From: an uncultured Collinsella sp.
GTDB lineage: Bacteria > Actinomycetota > Coriobacteriia > Coriobacteriales > Coriobacteriaceae
Assembly: GCA_902470925.1 (NCBI GenBank)
Contig: CABRIF010000001.1
Coordinates: 1 to 64,000, forward strand
Reading direction: 5' to 3'
DNA length: 64,000 nt
Below, one piece after another: positions 41,248 to 49,732 of this stretch (its first letter is position 1; each line of letters begins with the position of its first letter). The position numbers and the translations under genes were made by a program. Under the pieces are notes generated by a model. That model saw only the letters and a list, made by a program, of their open reading frames with translations. It was not told where the DNA came from and did no database searches.

Positions 41248-43227
41248 ATGGATGAACACGGTGCGCTCGAAACGCTGCGTCGCTACTTCGGGTACAGCTC
41301 ATTCCGGCCCGGTCAGGATCGCATGGTCGAGGCGATTCTGGCCGGGCGCGATGCCCTGGGCGTCATGCCCACCGGCGCCGGCAAATCCATCTGCTATCAG
41401 GTGCCCGCGCTCATGCTGCCGGGCATCACGTTCGTGGTCTCCCCGTTGGTTTCGCTGATGGGAGACCAGGTGCGCGCCTTGAAGGAGGCGGGTGCCCGCC
41501 CGAGCTACCTCAACTCGTCGCTCACGCCCGGCCAGCAGAACACGGTGCTGCGCCGGGCGGCCGATGGCTGGTACCAGATCATGTACGTGGCGCCGGAGCG
41601 CCTGGCCGACCCGCGCTTCTTGGCGTTCGCACAGCAGGCGGCGGGGCCGGACGGCATCGGCGTGCCGCTCGTGGCGGTGGACGAGGCGCACTGCGTATCC
41701 CAATGGGGCCAGGATTTCCGCCCCTCATACCTGCAGATCGCCGATTTCATCGAGGCGCTTCCCGCGCGCCCGGTGGTGGCGGCCTTTACGGCCACGGCAA
41801 CCGATCGCGTGCGGACCGATATCGCCGAGACGCTCAAGCTCGATGATCCGCAGACCGTGGTGACGGGGTTCGATCGCACGAACCTGTCGTTCGGCGTCGA
41901 GGAACTGGGCGATAAGGCCAAGGCTCGCTGGATCGTGGAGTATGCCGCCGCGCATCCGGATGAGAGCGGCATCGTGTACGCCGCCACGCGCAAGGCCGTG
42001 GATGCGCTCGCCTACGACCTGGGCCGTGCGCTCGAGCCGCAGGGGATTCGCGTGGCGCGCTATCACGCGGGCATGAGCTCGGATGACCGCGCGGCGAACC
42101 AGGCGGCATTCATCGACGACACCGCGCCGCTCATGGTGGCCACCAACGCGTTCGGCATGGGTATCGACAAGCCGAACGTTCGCTACGTGATCCACCATAA
42201 CGTGCCGGAGAGCATCGAGGCCTACTATCAGGAGGCGGGGCGCGCCGGCCGCGACGGGGACCCGGCGAGCTGTTTTCTGCTGTGGAACGGCAACGATTTC
42301 CGTCTGCGACGCTTCTTCATCGAGCAGGACCCGGATGATGACGCGCTTGCCCCCGAGGAGCGGGACCGCGCGCGGCAGAACCGGTACCGCTTGCTTGCCC
42401 AGATGGAGGGCTACTGTCAGACCACGGGCTGTCTGCGCGAGTATATCCTGCGCTACTTTGGCGATGAGACCGCGTTGGGTGCGGCCGGTGCCGCCGGGGC
42501 GGCATGCGGTCAGAGCGGGGCTGCGGGCGCGCCTGCGGCAGGATGCGGCAACTGCTCAAACTGCTTGACGTCGTTCGAGGTGGAGGACGTGACGCGCATC
42601 GCCCGCGAGGCGCTGCAGCTGGTGCGCCTGGTTGACGGGCGCTTTGGCAAGGCGCTCGTGGCCGATGCGCTGCATGGGGCGCACACCGAGCGCATCCGGC
42701 AATGCCGCCTGGATGCCATCGCAGGGTATGCCGCGCTTGCCGATGAGCCCACGGTGCGCATCAAAGAGGTTATCGACCAGCTTATCGGGCGCGGGTATCT
42801 GGTGCAGAGCCAGGGGCAGTACCCGTGCGTGGGCCTGGGCCCGCGCGCACAGGAGGGCTTGGGGGACGCGGCGGACGCCTTCGCGTTCACGATCAAGCGC
42901 CGTGCGTCGAAGCGCGCCGGCGGTACGCGCGCCCGCCGTGCCGTCGATTTGGTGCGGCAGGAGGCGGCCCTCGATGCACGCCCGCGCGTGGGCGACGACG
43001 TGGAGCTGTTCGAGCGCCTGCGCGAGCTGCGACGTGAGCTGGCAGCCGAGCGCGAGGTGCCGCCCTATATCGTGGCGAGCGATGCGACCCTGCGCGGCGT
43101 GTGCCGTCGCAGGCCGACGAGCCGCTCGGAGCTGCTGGAGGTCTCGGGCATCGGCGAGAAGAAGGCCGACGAATTCGGAGAGGCTTTTCTCGGTGCCGTG
43201 GCGGCGTTCGAGGACGAGCAGCGCTAG
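41248..43227 (+). CDS. recQ: ATP-dependent DNA helicase RecQ
   Basis: A 659-residue superfamily 2 helicase. Motif I is GAGKS at residues 43-47, motif II DEAH at 145-148 (VAVDEAHCVSQWGQDFRPSY), motif VI YYQEAGRAGRDG. The RQC zinc site has CQTTGCLREYILRYFGD and CGNCSNC with an Ala/Gly-rich insertion between. RQC winged helix and an HRDC domain follow (YIVASDATLRGVC..., LLEVSGIGEKKADEFG near the end). It acts in recombination repair and fork restart. The start is an ATG after GGGAAGGGGCG. Alone in its transcription unit, 206 bp after the EamA gene. Confidence 0.93.
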   Translation: MDEHGALETLRRYFGYSSFRPGQDRMVEAILAGRDALGVMPTGAGKSICYQVPALMLPGITFVVSPLVSLMGDQVRALKEAGARPSYLNSSLTPGQQNTVLRRAADGWYQIMYVAPERLADPRFLAFAQQAAGPDGIGVPLVAVDEAHCVSQWGQDFRPSYLQIADFIEALPARPVVAAFTATATDRVRTDIAETLKLDDPQTVVTGFDRTNLSFGVEELGDKAKARWIVEYAAAHPDESGIVYAATRKAVDALAYDLGRALEPQGIRVARYHAGMSSDDRAANQAAFIDDTAPLMVATNAFGMGIDKPNVRYVIHHNVPESIEAYYQEAGRAGRDGDPASCFLLWNGNDFRLRRFFIEQDPDDDALAPEERDRARQNRYRLLAQMEGYCQTTGCLREYILRYFGDETALGAAGAAGAACGQSGAAGAPAAGCGNCSNCLTSFEVEDVTRIAREALQLVRLVDGRFGKALVADALHGAHTERIRQCRLDAIAGYAALADEPTVRIKEVIDQLIGRGYLVQSQGQYPCVGLGPRAQEGLGDAADAFAFTIKRRASKRAGGTRARRAVDLVRQEAALDARPRVGDDVELFERLRELRRELAAEREVPPYIVASDATLRGVCRRRPTSRSELLEVSGIGEKKADEFGEAFLGAVAAFEDEQR

Positions 43228-43569
43228 CTGCGCCGGTTGGGTGTTTCTGGCGCCCCTGCAGGGTGGGCGCCCGCCCGGCAGCTGACGGCGCGCCTGCCGG
43301 TGCCGGCGGCGATAGCGCCGGCGGGCGCCGAAGCATCTACCGGCATCCGCCGGCATCGCGGGCTGCAGGGCGGCGGTGTAAAGACGGTTTATGCACGCAA
43401 GCTGCGTGATTCAGGCAGTTTGACCGCGTGCAACGCATGTTGATCGGCGGTTACCCGCGACCGCTCACCGGCTGTTTTACTACCGTTCGCCTATTGGATA
43501 AAACGAAGTATCGGCGACGCCTTATACACTATTGAATTTAGTCTTGCATGCACGATGGAAGGAGAATGC
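43228..43569. other. Intergenic region between recQ and the GH84 gene
   Basis: No gene is supported. GGCGCCC (43249-43255) and GGGCGCC (43265-43271) form a short hairpin after recQ. Near the right end, TATACA (43533-43538 region) is a -10-like box for the GH84 gene, without a clear -35. Confidence 0.45.
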
Positions 43570-46500
43570 ATGAAAGCACGATGTGTATTGAGGCGAGGGG
43601 TCGCTTCTGTTGCGGCCGCTGCGGCGTTTGTGACCCTCGCCGCGCTGCCGGCACGCGCCGAAGCGGCACCTCAGCTTATTCCGGTTCCCAAGAGCGTGAC
43701 GTACCAGGAGGGTACGCTCAGCCTGGGCGCGGTCGAGCTGGTGGGCACCGATGTGGCCGATGCCGATGCGGTGCGCGTGGTCAAGGGCCTGCTGGCCGAC
43801 GCGGGCGCAACCGTGACCGAGCGCACGGCCGCCGCGGGCGCCACGCCCGGCGCCACGGCCCTGTACCTGTCCGAAGCCGACGACGCCTGCGCCGCCCGCG
43901 ACGCGGCTGCCGCGAGCCTGCAGCTCGCCGATGCCTCAAAACTCAAGGCCGAAGGCTATGTCTTGGGCGTTGACCCGGCGGCCAAGGCCGTGGTCCTCAC
44001 CGGTCGCGACGGTGACGGCACCTTCTACGCCGCCCAAACGCTCGCGCAGCTCATCGAGGGCGCAAATGTGCCGGCTGCGCGCATCGCCGACGAACCGCAT
44101 CTGACGGTCCGCGGCGCCATCGAGGGGTTCTATGCGCGCGGCCAGGAGGACTGGTCGTGGGATGACCGCATGGAGCAGGTGCGCTTCTACGGGCAGACCA
44201 AGATGAACACCTATATCTACGCCCCGAAGGAGGATCCGTACCACCGCGATCACTGGCGCGACCCGTACCCGGCCGACCAGATGGCGAAGATGCACGCCCT
44301 CATCCAGGAAGCCGCGCGCAACAAGGTGGACTTCGTGTTCGCGCTGTCCCCGGGCAACACGATCAACCTCACGAGCGACGCGGACTTCCAGGCGCTCACG
44401 AGCAAGTGCCAGGCGATGTACGACGAGGGCGTGCGCCACTTCGCCATCTTCTTCGACGACATCAAGAACAAGGACGGCGTGGGCCAGGCCGAGCTTCTGA
44501 ACCGGTTCAACGCCGAGTTCATCAAGAAGCAGCCCGAGGCCTGCACGCTCGTGACGGTGCCTACCGAGTACGACTCCAACGCGATGTCGCTCGGCGACTC
44601 GCTCAAGGAGTACACGCAGGACTTCTCGACGACGATCGACGAGGACATCGAGGTGCTGTGGACGGGTAGCTCGGTGGTCCCCGACTCAATCAAGGCCTCG
44701 GATGCCGAGTTCGTCACCGACGTGTACGGCGACAGCGCCGGCATCTGGTGGAACTACCCCACGAACGACTACCAGCTCGACAAGCTGGCCATGGGGCCGA
44801 TCTACGGCATCGACAAGCAGGTGTTCGACAGCATCGACTACTTCGTGATGAACCCCATGGGCCGCGCGAGCCTCTCCCGCGTCACGCTGGCCACAGGTGC
44901 CGACCTCTCGTGGAACACCGCCGCCTACGATGACGAGGCGTCGCTGAAGGCCTCGTGCGCGCTGAGCTACCCCGAGCTCGCGGATAGCGTCTATGCGCTC
45001 GCCATCAACTCCTCGCAGGTGTTCGGCAGTTCGTTCTCCTGCGGTCGCCCCGATGCGCCCGAGATGCGCGCGCACGCCGACGCGGTGCTGAAGGCCGTGG
45101 CGAGCTCGGACGATCCGGCGAACGACCCGGCCGTGGCGGCCCTGCGTGCCGACATGCAGTCGCTGATCGACGCCTCTGCCGCGCTCAAGGGCGGCGACTT
45201 CGACGCCATCTCCGCATTCACGGCCAAGCTCGGCCAGGTGGGCCGTGCGGGCAACCGCGCCATCGACCTGCTACTGGCAAAGGCCGCCGGCAACACCGCC
45301 GAGGTCGAGGCTATCACCGCCGAGCTCACCGGCACGCTGTCGCAGCTCAAGAGCGGCAAGCTGGTGTCCGACCGCTGCCTGGTGTATTTCGTCGAGGATG
45401 CCCTGGCCTACGAGACGGCCCCCGCTGCGAGCTTCGAGGTCGCTTCCTCGCTCGTGCAGAAGGGCACCGAGGTCACGTTCCATAACACGAGTTCGGTGTC
45501 GGCCGTTACGTACGAGTGGACCTTCCCGGGTGCCACGACCCTGCACTCCCATGAGGCTGAGCCCACGGTGGTCTACGCCAAGCCCGGCCGCTACGATGTG
45601 ACCCTGACGGTCCGCAACCGCTTCGGCGAGGATTCCGTCACCAAGAAGTCTGTCATCTACGTGGTCGACGCCATGCCCGAGACCATGGAGAACCTGGCGC
45701 TTGGCAAGAAGGCGACGGCCAACAAGATCACGAACAGCGCCGAGGGTGCGCCCAAGGCCGTTGACGGCGTGGTCCTGGGCAGCAAGTGGTGCGCTGAGGG
45801 CAACGGCGGCCATAACCTTACCGTTGACCTGGGTGCGGTCTACACCCTGTCGAGCTTCCGCGTGCAGCACGCCGAGGCCGGCGGCGAGGGCATGAGCGCC
45901 AACACGCGCGCCTTCACCATCTCGGTGAGCGAAGACGGTCAGAAGTTCACCGAGGTCGTCAACGTGGACGACAACACGCAGGCCATCAGCACGCATGCCA
46001 TCACGCCGACGGCCGGGCGCTATGTGCGCCTGGATGTGGAGCAGTCCGTGCAGCCCGGCACGCAGTGGCCGGCCACGCGCATCTTCGAGTTCGAGGCCTA
46101 CGGCATCACCGGCGACGTGTCCGACCTGCCCGTGTACGTGGCGCCGAAGGACCAGGAGCTCACCGATGCCCTGGAGGATGCCACCAAGCTTGATGGCGCT
46201 TCCTATACCGCCGACAGCTGGGCCGCCTTCGAGACCGCCCGTGATGCCGCCCGCGCGCTGATGGAGCGCGGCGACAAGACGCAGGACGAGGTCGACGCGG
46301 CGCTCGCGGCGCTTGAGCAGGCCCGTGCCGCACTGGTGGAGGCCGACAGCGGCGCCCCGCTGATTCCGCTTGAGCCCTCGACGCCCGTCGATCCCGAAAA
46401 GCCCGAGCAGCCGGAGCAGCCTGAAAAGCCCGAGCAGCCCGAAAAGCCGGAGCAGCCCACTCCGGGCGGGGACGGCGGCGCCAAGCCGAGCATGCCGAGC

Positions 46501-46647
46501 GCCAAGCCCCAGCGTCCGGCCGCCAAGCCGAACGGCGTGCTGCCCGCAACCGGCGACGCCTCGGTGGTCGCCGTCGCGGCTGCCGGCGCTGCGGCGGTGG
46601 CGGCGCTGGGTGCTGCCGCCGTGGTTCGCACGCGTTCGAGCCGCTAG
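43570..46647 (+). CDS. Secreted, sortase-anchored GH84 beta-N-acetylhexosaminidase
   Basis: A 1025-residue surface enzyme. Signal peptide 1-30 (cleavage after PARA). A GH20b/GH84-associated N-domain (about 35-175) precedes the GH84 catalytic barrel, which begins RGAIEGFYARGQEDWSWDDR and carries the catalytic pair Asp296-Asp297 in FAIFFDDIKN. Then come a helical domain, a PKD domain (about 617-698), an F5/8-type C CBM32 (708-846), a FIVAR module (863-928), Pro/Glu/Lys wall-spanning repeats and LPATG at 991-995 with a membrane anchor and RTRSSR tail. It removes terminal beta-GlcNAc (or O-GlcNAc), most likely from mucin or host glycans. The ATG at 43570 follows GGAAGGAG by five bases; 43555 overlaps that signal. 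Confidence 0.93.
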   Translation: MKARCVLRRGVASVAAAAAFVTLAALPARAEAAPQLIPVPKSVTYQEGTLSLGAVELVGTDVADADAVRVVKGLLADAGATVTERTAAAGATPGATALYLSEADDACAARDAAAASLQLADASKLKAEGYVLGVDPAAKAVVLTGRDGDGTFYAAQTLAQLIEGANVPAARIADEPHLTVRGAIEGFYARGQEDWSWDDRMEQVRFYGQTKMNTYIYAPKEDPYHRDHWRDPYPADQMAKMHALIQEAARNKVDFVFALSPGNTINLTSDADFQALTSKCQAMYDEGVRHFAIFFDDIKNKDGVGQAELLNRFNAEFIKKQPEACTLVTVPTEYDSNAMSLGDSLKEYTQDFSTTIDEDIEVLWTGSSVVPDSIKASDAEFVTDVYGDSAGIWWNYPTNDYQLDKLAMGPIYGIDKQVFDSIDYFVMNPMGRASLSRVTLATGADLSWNTAAYDDEASLKASCALSYPELADSVYALAINSSQVFGSSFSCGRPDAPEMRAHADAVLKAVASSDDPANDPAVAALRADMQSLIDASAALKGGDFDAISAFTAKLGQVGRAGNRAIDLLLAKAAGNTAEVEAITAELTGTLSQLKSGKLVSDRCLVYFVEDALAYETAPAASFEVASSLVQKGTEVTFHNTSSVSAVTYEWTFPGATTLHSHEAEPTVVYAKPGRYDVTLTVRNRFGEDSVTKKSVIYVVDAMPETMENLALGKKATANKITNSAEGAPKAVDGVVLGSKWCAEGNGGHNLTVDLGAVYTLSSFRVQHAEAGGEGMSANTRAFTISVSEDGQKFTEVVNVDDNTQAISTHAITPTAGRYVRLDVEQSVQPGTQWPATRIFEFEAYGITGDVSDLPVYVAPKDQELTDALEDATKLDGASYTADSWAAFETARDAARALMERGDKTQDEVDAALAALEQARAALVEADSGAPLIPLEPSTPVDPEKPEQPEQPEKPEQPEKPEQPTPGGDGGAKPSMPSAKPQRPAAKPNGVLPATGDASVVAVAAAGAAAVAALGAAAVVRTRSSR

Positions 46648-46676
46648 GTTCGGGGCGATTCCCCTGCGCTGACGAG

Positions 46677-46705
46677 AAGGGCGGGCCTGCGGGCTCGCCC
46701 TTTTT
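46677..46705 (+). terminator. Rho-independent terminator after the GH84 gene
   Basis: AAGGGCG (46677-46683) and CGCCC plus TT (46696-46702) with an inner GGCC/GGGC stem, followed by TTTTT at 46701-46705. It lies 30 bp after the GH84 stop and 50 bp before metA. Confidence 0.8.
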
Positions 46706-46754
46706 CATGCGGTGCTTGTCGTACTATGGTGAGAACCCGAAAGGAGCCGCCGCC

Positions 46755-47678
46755 ATGCCCATCCGCATACCCGACGCCCTGCCCGCCACCGCGGCGCTGG
46801 AGCGCGAGAACATCTTCGTCATGACGGAGTTCCGCGCGCTGCACCAGGACATCCGTCCGCTGCGCGTGCTGATTCTGAACCTCATGCCCACCAAGATCGC
46901 CACCGAGACGCAGATCATGCGCAAGCTGGCGAACACGCCGCTGCAGATCGAGGTGGAGCTGCTGCGAACGCGCAGCCACGAGGCGCGCCATGTGTCGGCC
47001 GAGCACCTGGCAACGTTTTACCGCACCTTCGATGAGGTGCGTACGCAGCATTTCGACGGCCTGATCATCACGGGTGCCCCGGTGGAGCGCTTGGAGTTCG
47101 AGCAGGTGGATTACTGGGACGAACTCGTGCAGATCATGGCGTGGTCGACCACGAACGTGCATTCCACGCTGCATATCTGCTGGGGCGCCCAGGCAGGGCT
47201 GTTCCATCATTACGGCATCGAGAAGCACGAGCTTGCCGCCAAGCTCTCCGGCGTGTACGAGCACGTGCTGGAGCGCCGCGATTCCCCGCTGGTGCGCGGC
47301 TTCGACGACCGCTTCTGGGCGGTGCATTCACGCTACACGGGGGTGGACGAGCAGGCGGTGCGCGCCTGCCCGGAGCTCGAGGTGGTGGCGTCATCTGCCG
47401 AAGCGGGCCTGTATGTGGTGAAGAGCGCCGGCAGCCGCCGGTTTTTCGTGTTCGGCCATCCCGAATACGATGCGGATACGCTCAAGCTCGAGTACGAGCG
47501 CGACGTGGCAGCGGGCATTTCGCCGGAGGTTCCGGTGAACTATTTCCCGCACGACGACCCGACTCAGGCGCCGCGGTGCTGCTGGCGCGCGCAGGCGCAG
47601 CTGCTTTACACAAACTGGCTGAACTATTACGTGTACCAAACCACGCCGTATGACGTGACCTGTGCCGGCGAGCGCTGA
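46755..47678 (+). CDS. metA: Homoserine O-acyltransferase MetA, probably acetyl-CoA-specific
   Basis: A 307-residue MetA-family enzyme for the first step of methionine synthesis. The catalytic Cys142 is in LHICWGAQAGL, with His235 and Glu237 in FGHPEYD. N-terminal IPDALPATAALERENIFVM and ILNLMPTKIATETQ are standard. Residue 111 is Glu (GAPVERLEFE); in this family Glu111 has been linked to acetyl-CoA use and Gly111 to succinyl-CoA, so I predict homoserine O-acetyltransferase. ATG at 46755 with AAAGGAG upstream. The gene converges, with 20 bp between stops, on the folate gene. No SAM riboswitch is visible in the short leader. Confidence 0.92.
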   Translation: MPIRIPDALPATAALERENIFVMTEFRALHQDIRPLRVLILNLMPTKIATETQIMRKLANTPLQIEVELLRTRSHEARHVSAEHLATFYRTFDEVRTQHFDGLIITGAPVERLEFEQVDYWDELVQIMAWSTTNVHSTLHICWGAQAGLFHHYGIEKHELAAKLSGVYEHVLERRDSPLVRGFDDRFWAVHSRYTGVDEQAVRACPELEVVASSAEAGLYVVKSAGSRRFFVFGHPEYDADTLKLEYERDVAAGISPEVPVNYFPHDDPTQAPRCCWRAQAQLLYTNWLNYYVYQTTPYDVTCAGER

Positions 47679-47698
47679 GGCGAGCTGGCAGGCGTGCG

Positions 47699-48688
47699 CT
47701 ACGCGGTGATGATTTTCTCCAGGGGCACGTCGTGCGGCTCGCAGGGGACCTCGGTCACTTCCTGCTCGGCGTAGGCCACGCCCAGCACGCGGCAGTCCTC
47801 GCGGAGCTGGGGAAGGAAGCGGTCGTAGACGCCGCTGCCGTAGCCCAGGCGGCGCCCCTCGGCGTCGAAGGCGGCAATGGGCACCACGATCAGGTCAATC
47901 TCGGCGGGCGAGACCACCGGGAAACGCATGTCGTCCTTGGGCGGGACGCTGCCCTTGCTGCGCGAGGGGATGAACCGGCGCCCAGAGCCTACGGGCACGC
48001 TCGCGGTCATCTGGTGCTCCTCGGTCACGGCCGGGCCCCAGGGCTTGCGCGGATCGACGATGAACGGCACGCCGCCGCTGATGTAGTTGGGGCAGGAAAC
48101 CGAGCGCATGCACATGCCGCCGGAGGTGCGCTCGTTCGGCATCATGCAGGGGAACACGATGCGGTAACCGAAAGCGTAGGCGCCGCGGATGAAGCGGTCG
48201 AGGTCGACCTCGAAGCGCAGCGCCGCATAGACGGCGATGGTGGGCGGCTGGCCGGCGCGCCCCTTGAGGCGGCTGGCCTGCAGCTCGGAAAGCAGCTGGT
48301 TGCAGATGTCGCGCGAACGGTTGGAGCGCGTGGCGGGACGGAGCTGCTGCCGACGGGTGAGCGCCTCGCGGCGGACGCCGGCCTTGAGCGAGGCGATGTC
48401 GAGCGGCTCGGGCGCGGCGGCATTGGCGGCATTGGCGGCGCGGGTTGCCTGGCCTTCGGCATCGGGCGCCTGGGCCGTGGCGGCGGGGACACTGGTCTTC
48501 TGGGATGACGGCGCCGCGCCCGCAACGGGCACGCCTGCATCCAGGGTGTCCTCAGCGAACAGATCGGCGTCGCTCGCCGCGGTGCGTGCGGCCTGAGTGC
48601 TGGATTTGGCCGCGGTGCGCCCTTTGGCAGACGAGGCGCGTTTGGCGGTAGATTTCTTGGCGGTGCCCGGGTTCGATTGCGTGCTCAT
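47699..48688 (-). CDS. 5-formyltetrahydrofolate cyclo-ligase with long N-terminal extension
   Basis: A 329-residue protein. The C-terminal 190 residues match 5-formyl-THF cyclo-ligase: RREALTRRQQLRPATRSNRS, IAVYAALRFEVDLDRFI, and the ATP/folate signature LGYGSGVYDRFL near the end. The first roughly 125 residues are low-complexity and rich in Ala, Ser, Thr and Lys (TAKKSTAKRASSAKGRTAAKSS is histone-H1-like), well beyond the 180-200 residues usual in the family. I start at the ATG at 48688; one at 48724 is possible. The extension may bind nucleic acid or be a disordered tag. Function: ATP-driven conversion of 5-formyl-THF to 5,10-methenyl-THF. Confidence 0.88.
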   Translation of the reverse strand: MSTQSNPGTAKKSTAKRASSAKGRTAAKSSTQAARTAASDADLFAEDTLDAGVPVAGAAPSSQKTSVPAATAQAPDAEGQATRAANAANAAAPEPLDIASLKAGVRREALTRRQQLRPATRSNRSRDICNQLLSELQASRLKGRAGQPPTIAVYAALRFEVDLDRFIRGAYAFGYRIVFPCMMPNERTSGGMCMRSVSCPNYISGGVPFIVDPRKPWGPAVTEEHQMTASVPVGSGRRFIPSRSKGSVPPKDDMRFPVVSPAEIDLIVVPIAAFDAEGRRLGYGSGVYDRFLPQLREDCRVLGVAYAEQEVTEVPCEPHDVPLEKIITA

Positions 48689-48997
48689 GGTCTCACCGTT
48701 TCTCTTTGATGTTCGGCTTTTCATCCTACACCAACGCTCGCCTGGCGGGGAGCGTGAGCAGGGGTGCTCGCATGCGCGCGGGACGGTGTGAGGTGGCACG
48801 GGCGCAGGGTGCGCGCGGCGGCCTATCGCGGCATAGGCCGTGACGTGCCGGGAGATGCGATGGGCGCCGCCGTGGCCGGTGTGCCGAGGTGCGCGGCGGC
48901 GGTGGACGCAGGGCGCCCGGCGGGCGGCGCGGGACAGGGTGCTTTGAAGGGCGGCGTGGGGACGAGCCTCCTTGGGGGCGGTGCATCAGCTCGAGCT
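48689..48997. other. GC-rich intergenic region without gene
   Basis: This 309-bp stretch lies between two minus-strand genes (glycosylase at right, folate enzyme at left). Open frames on both strands are low-complexity and lack start signals. No promoter or terminator is clear. Confidence 0.5.
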
Positions 48998-49519
48998 TCA
49001 CGCGGTCGTGCCGAGGTGCGCGCACAGCGGCCGGTACGCACGCACGAGATCATCGAGGCGCATCCGCGCGTTGGCACTGCTGGTGGATGGTAGGCTGAGC
49101 TGCTCGATGCCGCGCTGTTTCAGCAACTCACCGAAGAAGCGATGGCAGAGCGCGGACGCCTTGCCGCCCGTGGTGCATACGAGCTCGATCGGCGCGGCAT
49201 CGAGGATGCGCGCGATGTCGTTGGGACGGGCGTCGTCGATGCTGGCGTCGCTCGCCCCGGCGATGGTGCACGAGGCGAGCACATCCCACAGGGCGATGCC
49301 GTGCGTGAGCAGGAAGGCGCGGCGCTCGTCAGGATGTACGAGCGCATGGTCGGGCAGGCAGAACAGGCGCTCCATCACACGCCAGAAGCGGTTGTGCGGA
49401 TGCCCGTAGTAGAAGCCGACCTCACGGGAGACCGGGGAGGGCATGGTGCCCAGGATGAGCACCCGGGAGCGCTCGCTGAAGATCGGCTCCAGCGTATGGG
49501 TGACCAGATGGGTCTCCAT
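48998..49519 (-). CDS. Uracil-DNA glycosylase superfamily protein, hypoxanthine-DNA glycosylase type
   Basis: A 173-residue family 6 UDG (HDG). Motif 1 is VLILGTMPSPVSREVGFYYGHPHNRFW at about residues 20-46, with the conserved Asn in PHNRFW; ALWDVLASC and LPSTSSAN near residues 142-149 are the remaining family motifs. It would remove deaminated adenine (hypoxanthine) or uracil from DNA. AAAGGAGGAGC directly before the ATG is a strong ribosome binding site. It may share a transcript with the M16 protease upstream on the same strand. Confidence 0.88.
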   Translation of the reverse strand: METHLVTHTLEPIFSERSRVLILGTMPSPVSREVGFYYGHPHNRFWRVMERLFCLPDHALVHPDERRAFLLTHGIALWDVLASCTIAGASDASIDDARPNDIARILDAAPIELVCTTGGKASALCHRFFGELLKQRGIEQLSLPSTSSANARMRLDDLVRAYRPLCAHLGTTA

Positions 49520-49680
49520 GCTCCTCCTTTCAGGCGCGCCCAGCAGGCGGCCGCAGGGCTGCGAGGTTGAGGCGACCGATGGCTGCAGGGGTTGCAGCGG
49601 CCGCTCGCATACAGCGTGGCCGCAGCCATCGGTTCGGGCGCGGTTGCGGCCCTGTATACGAGGCGGCGGCCGGCCCGCAC

Positions 49681-49720
49681 GCGGCTTGCCCGCACGGGAT
49701 GCGCTCCCCGGGCAAGCCGC
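49681..49720 (-). terminator. Hairpin downstream of the M16C protease gene
   Basis: GCGGCTTGCCCG (49681-49692) and CGGGCAAGCCGC (49709-49720) form a perfect 12-bp stem, 12 bp after the protease stop in the minus direction. There is no T-run, so it may only slow transcription before the glycosylase gene. Confidence 0.45.
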
Positions 49721-49732
49721 GCAGGCGGCCGC

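Noticed and set aside
46706..46754. SAM riboswitch before metA
   Set aside because: The leader between the terminator and the start codon is about 50 bases, too short, and shows no conserved riboswitch core.
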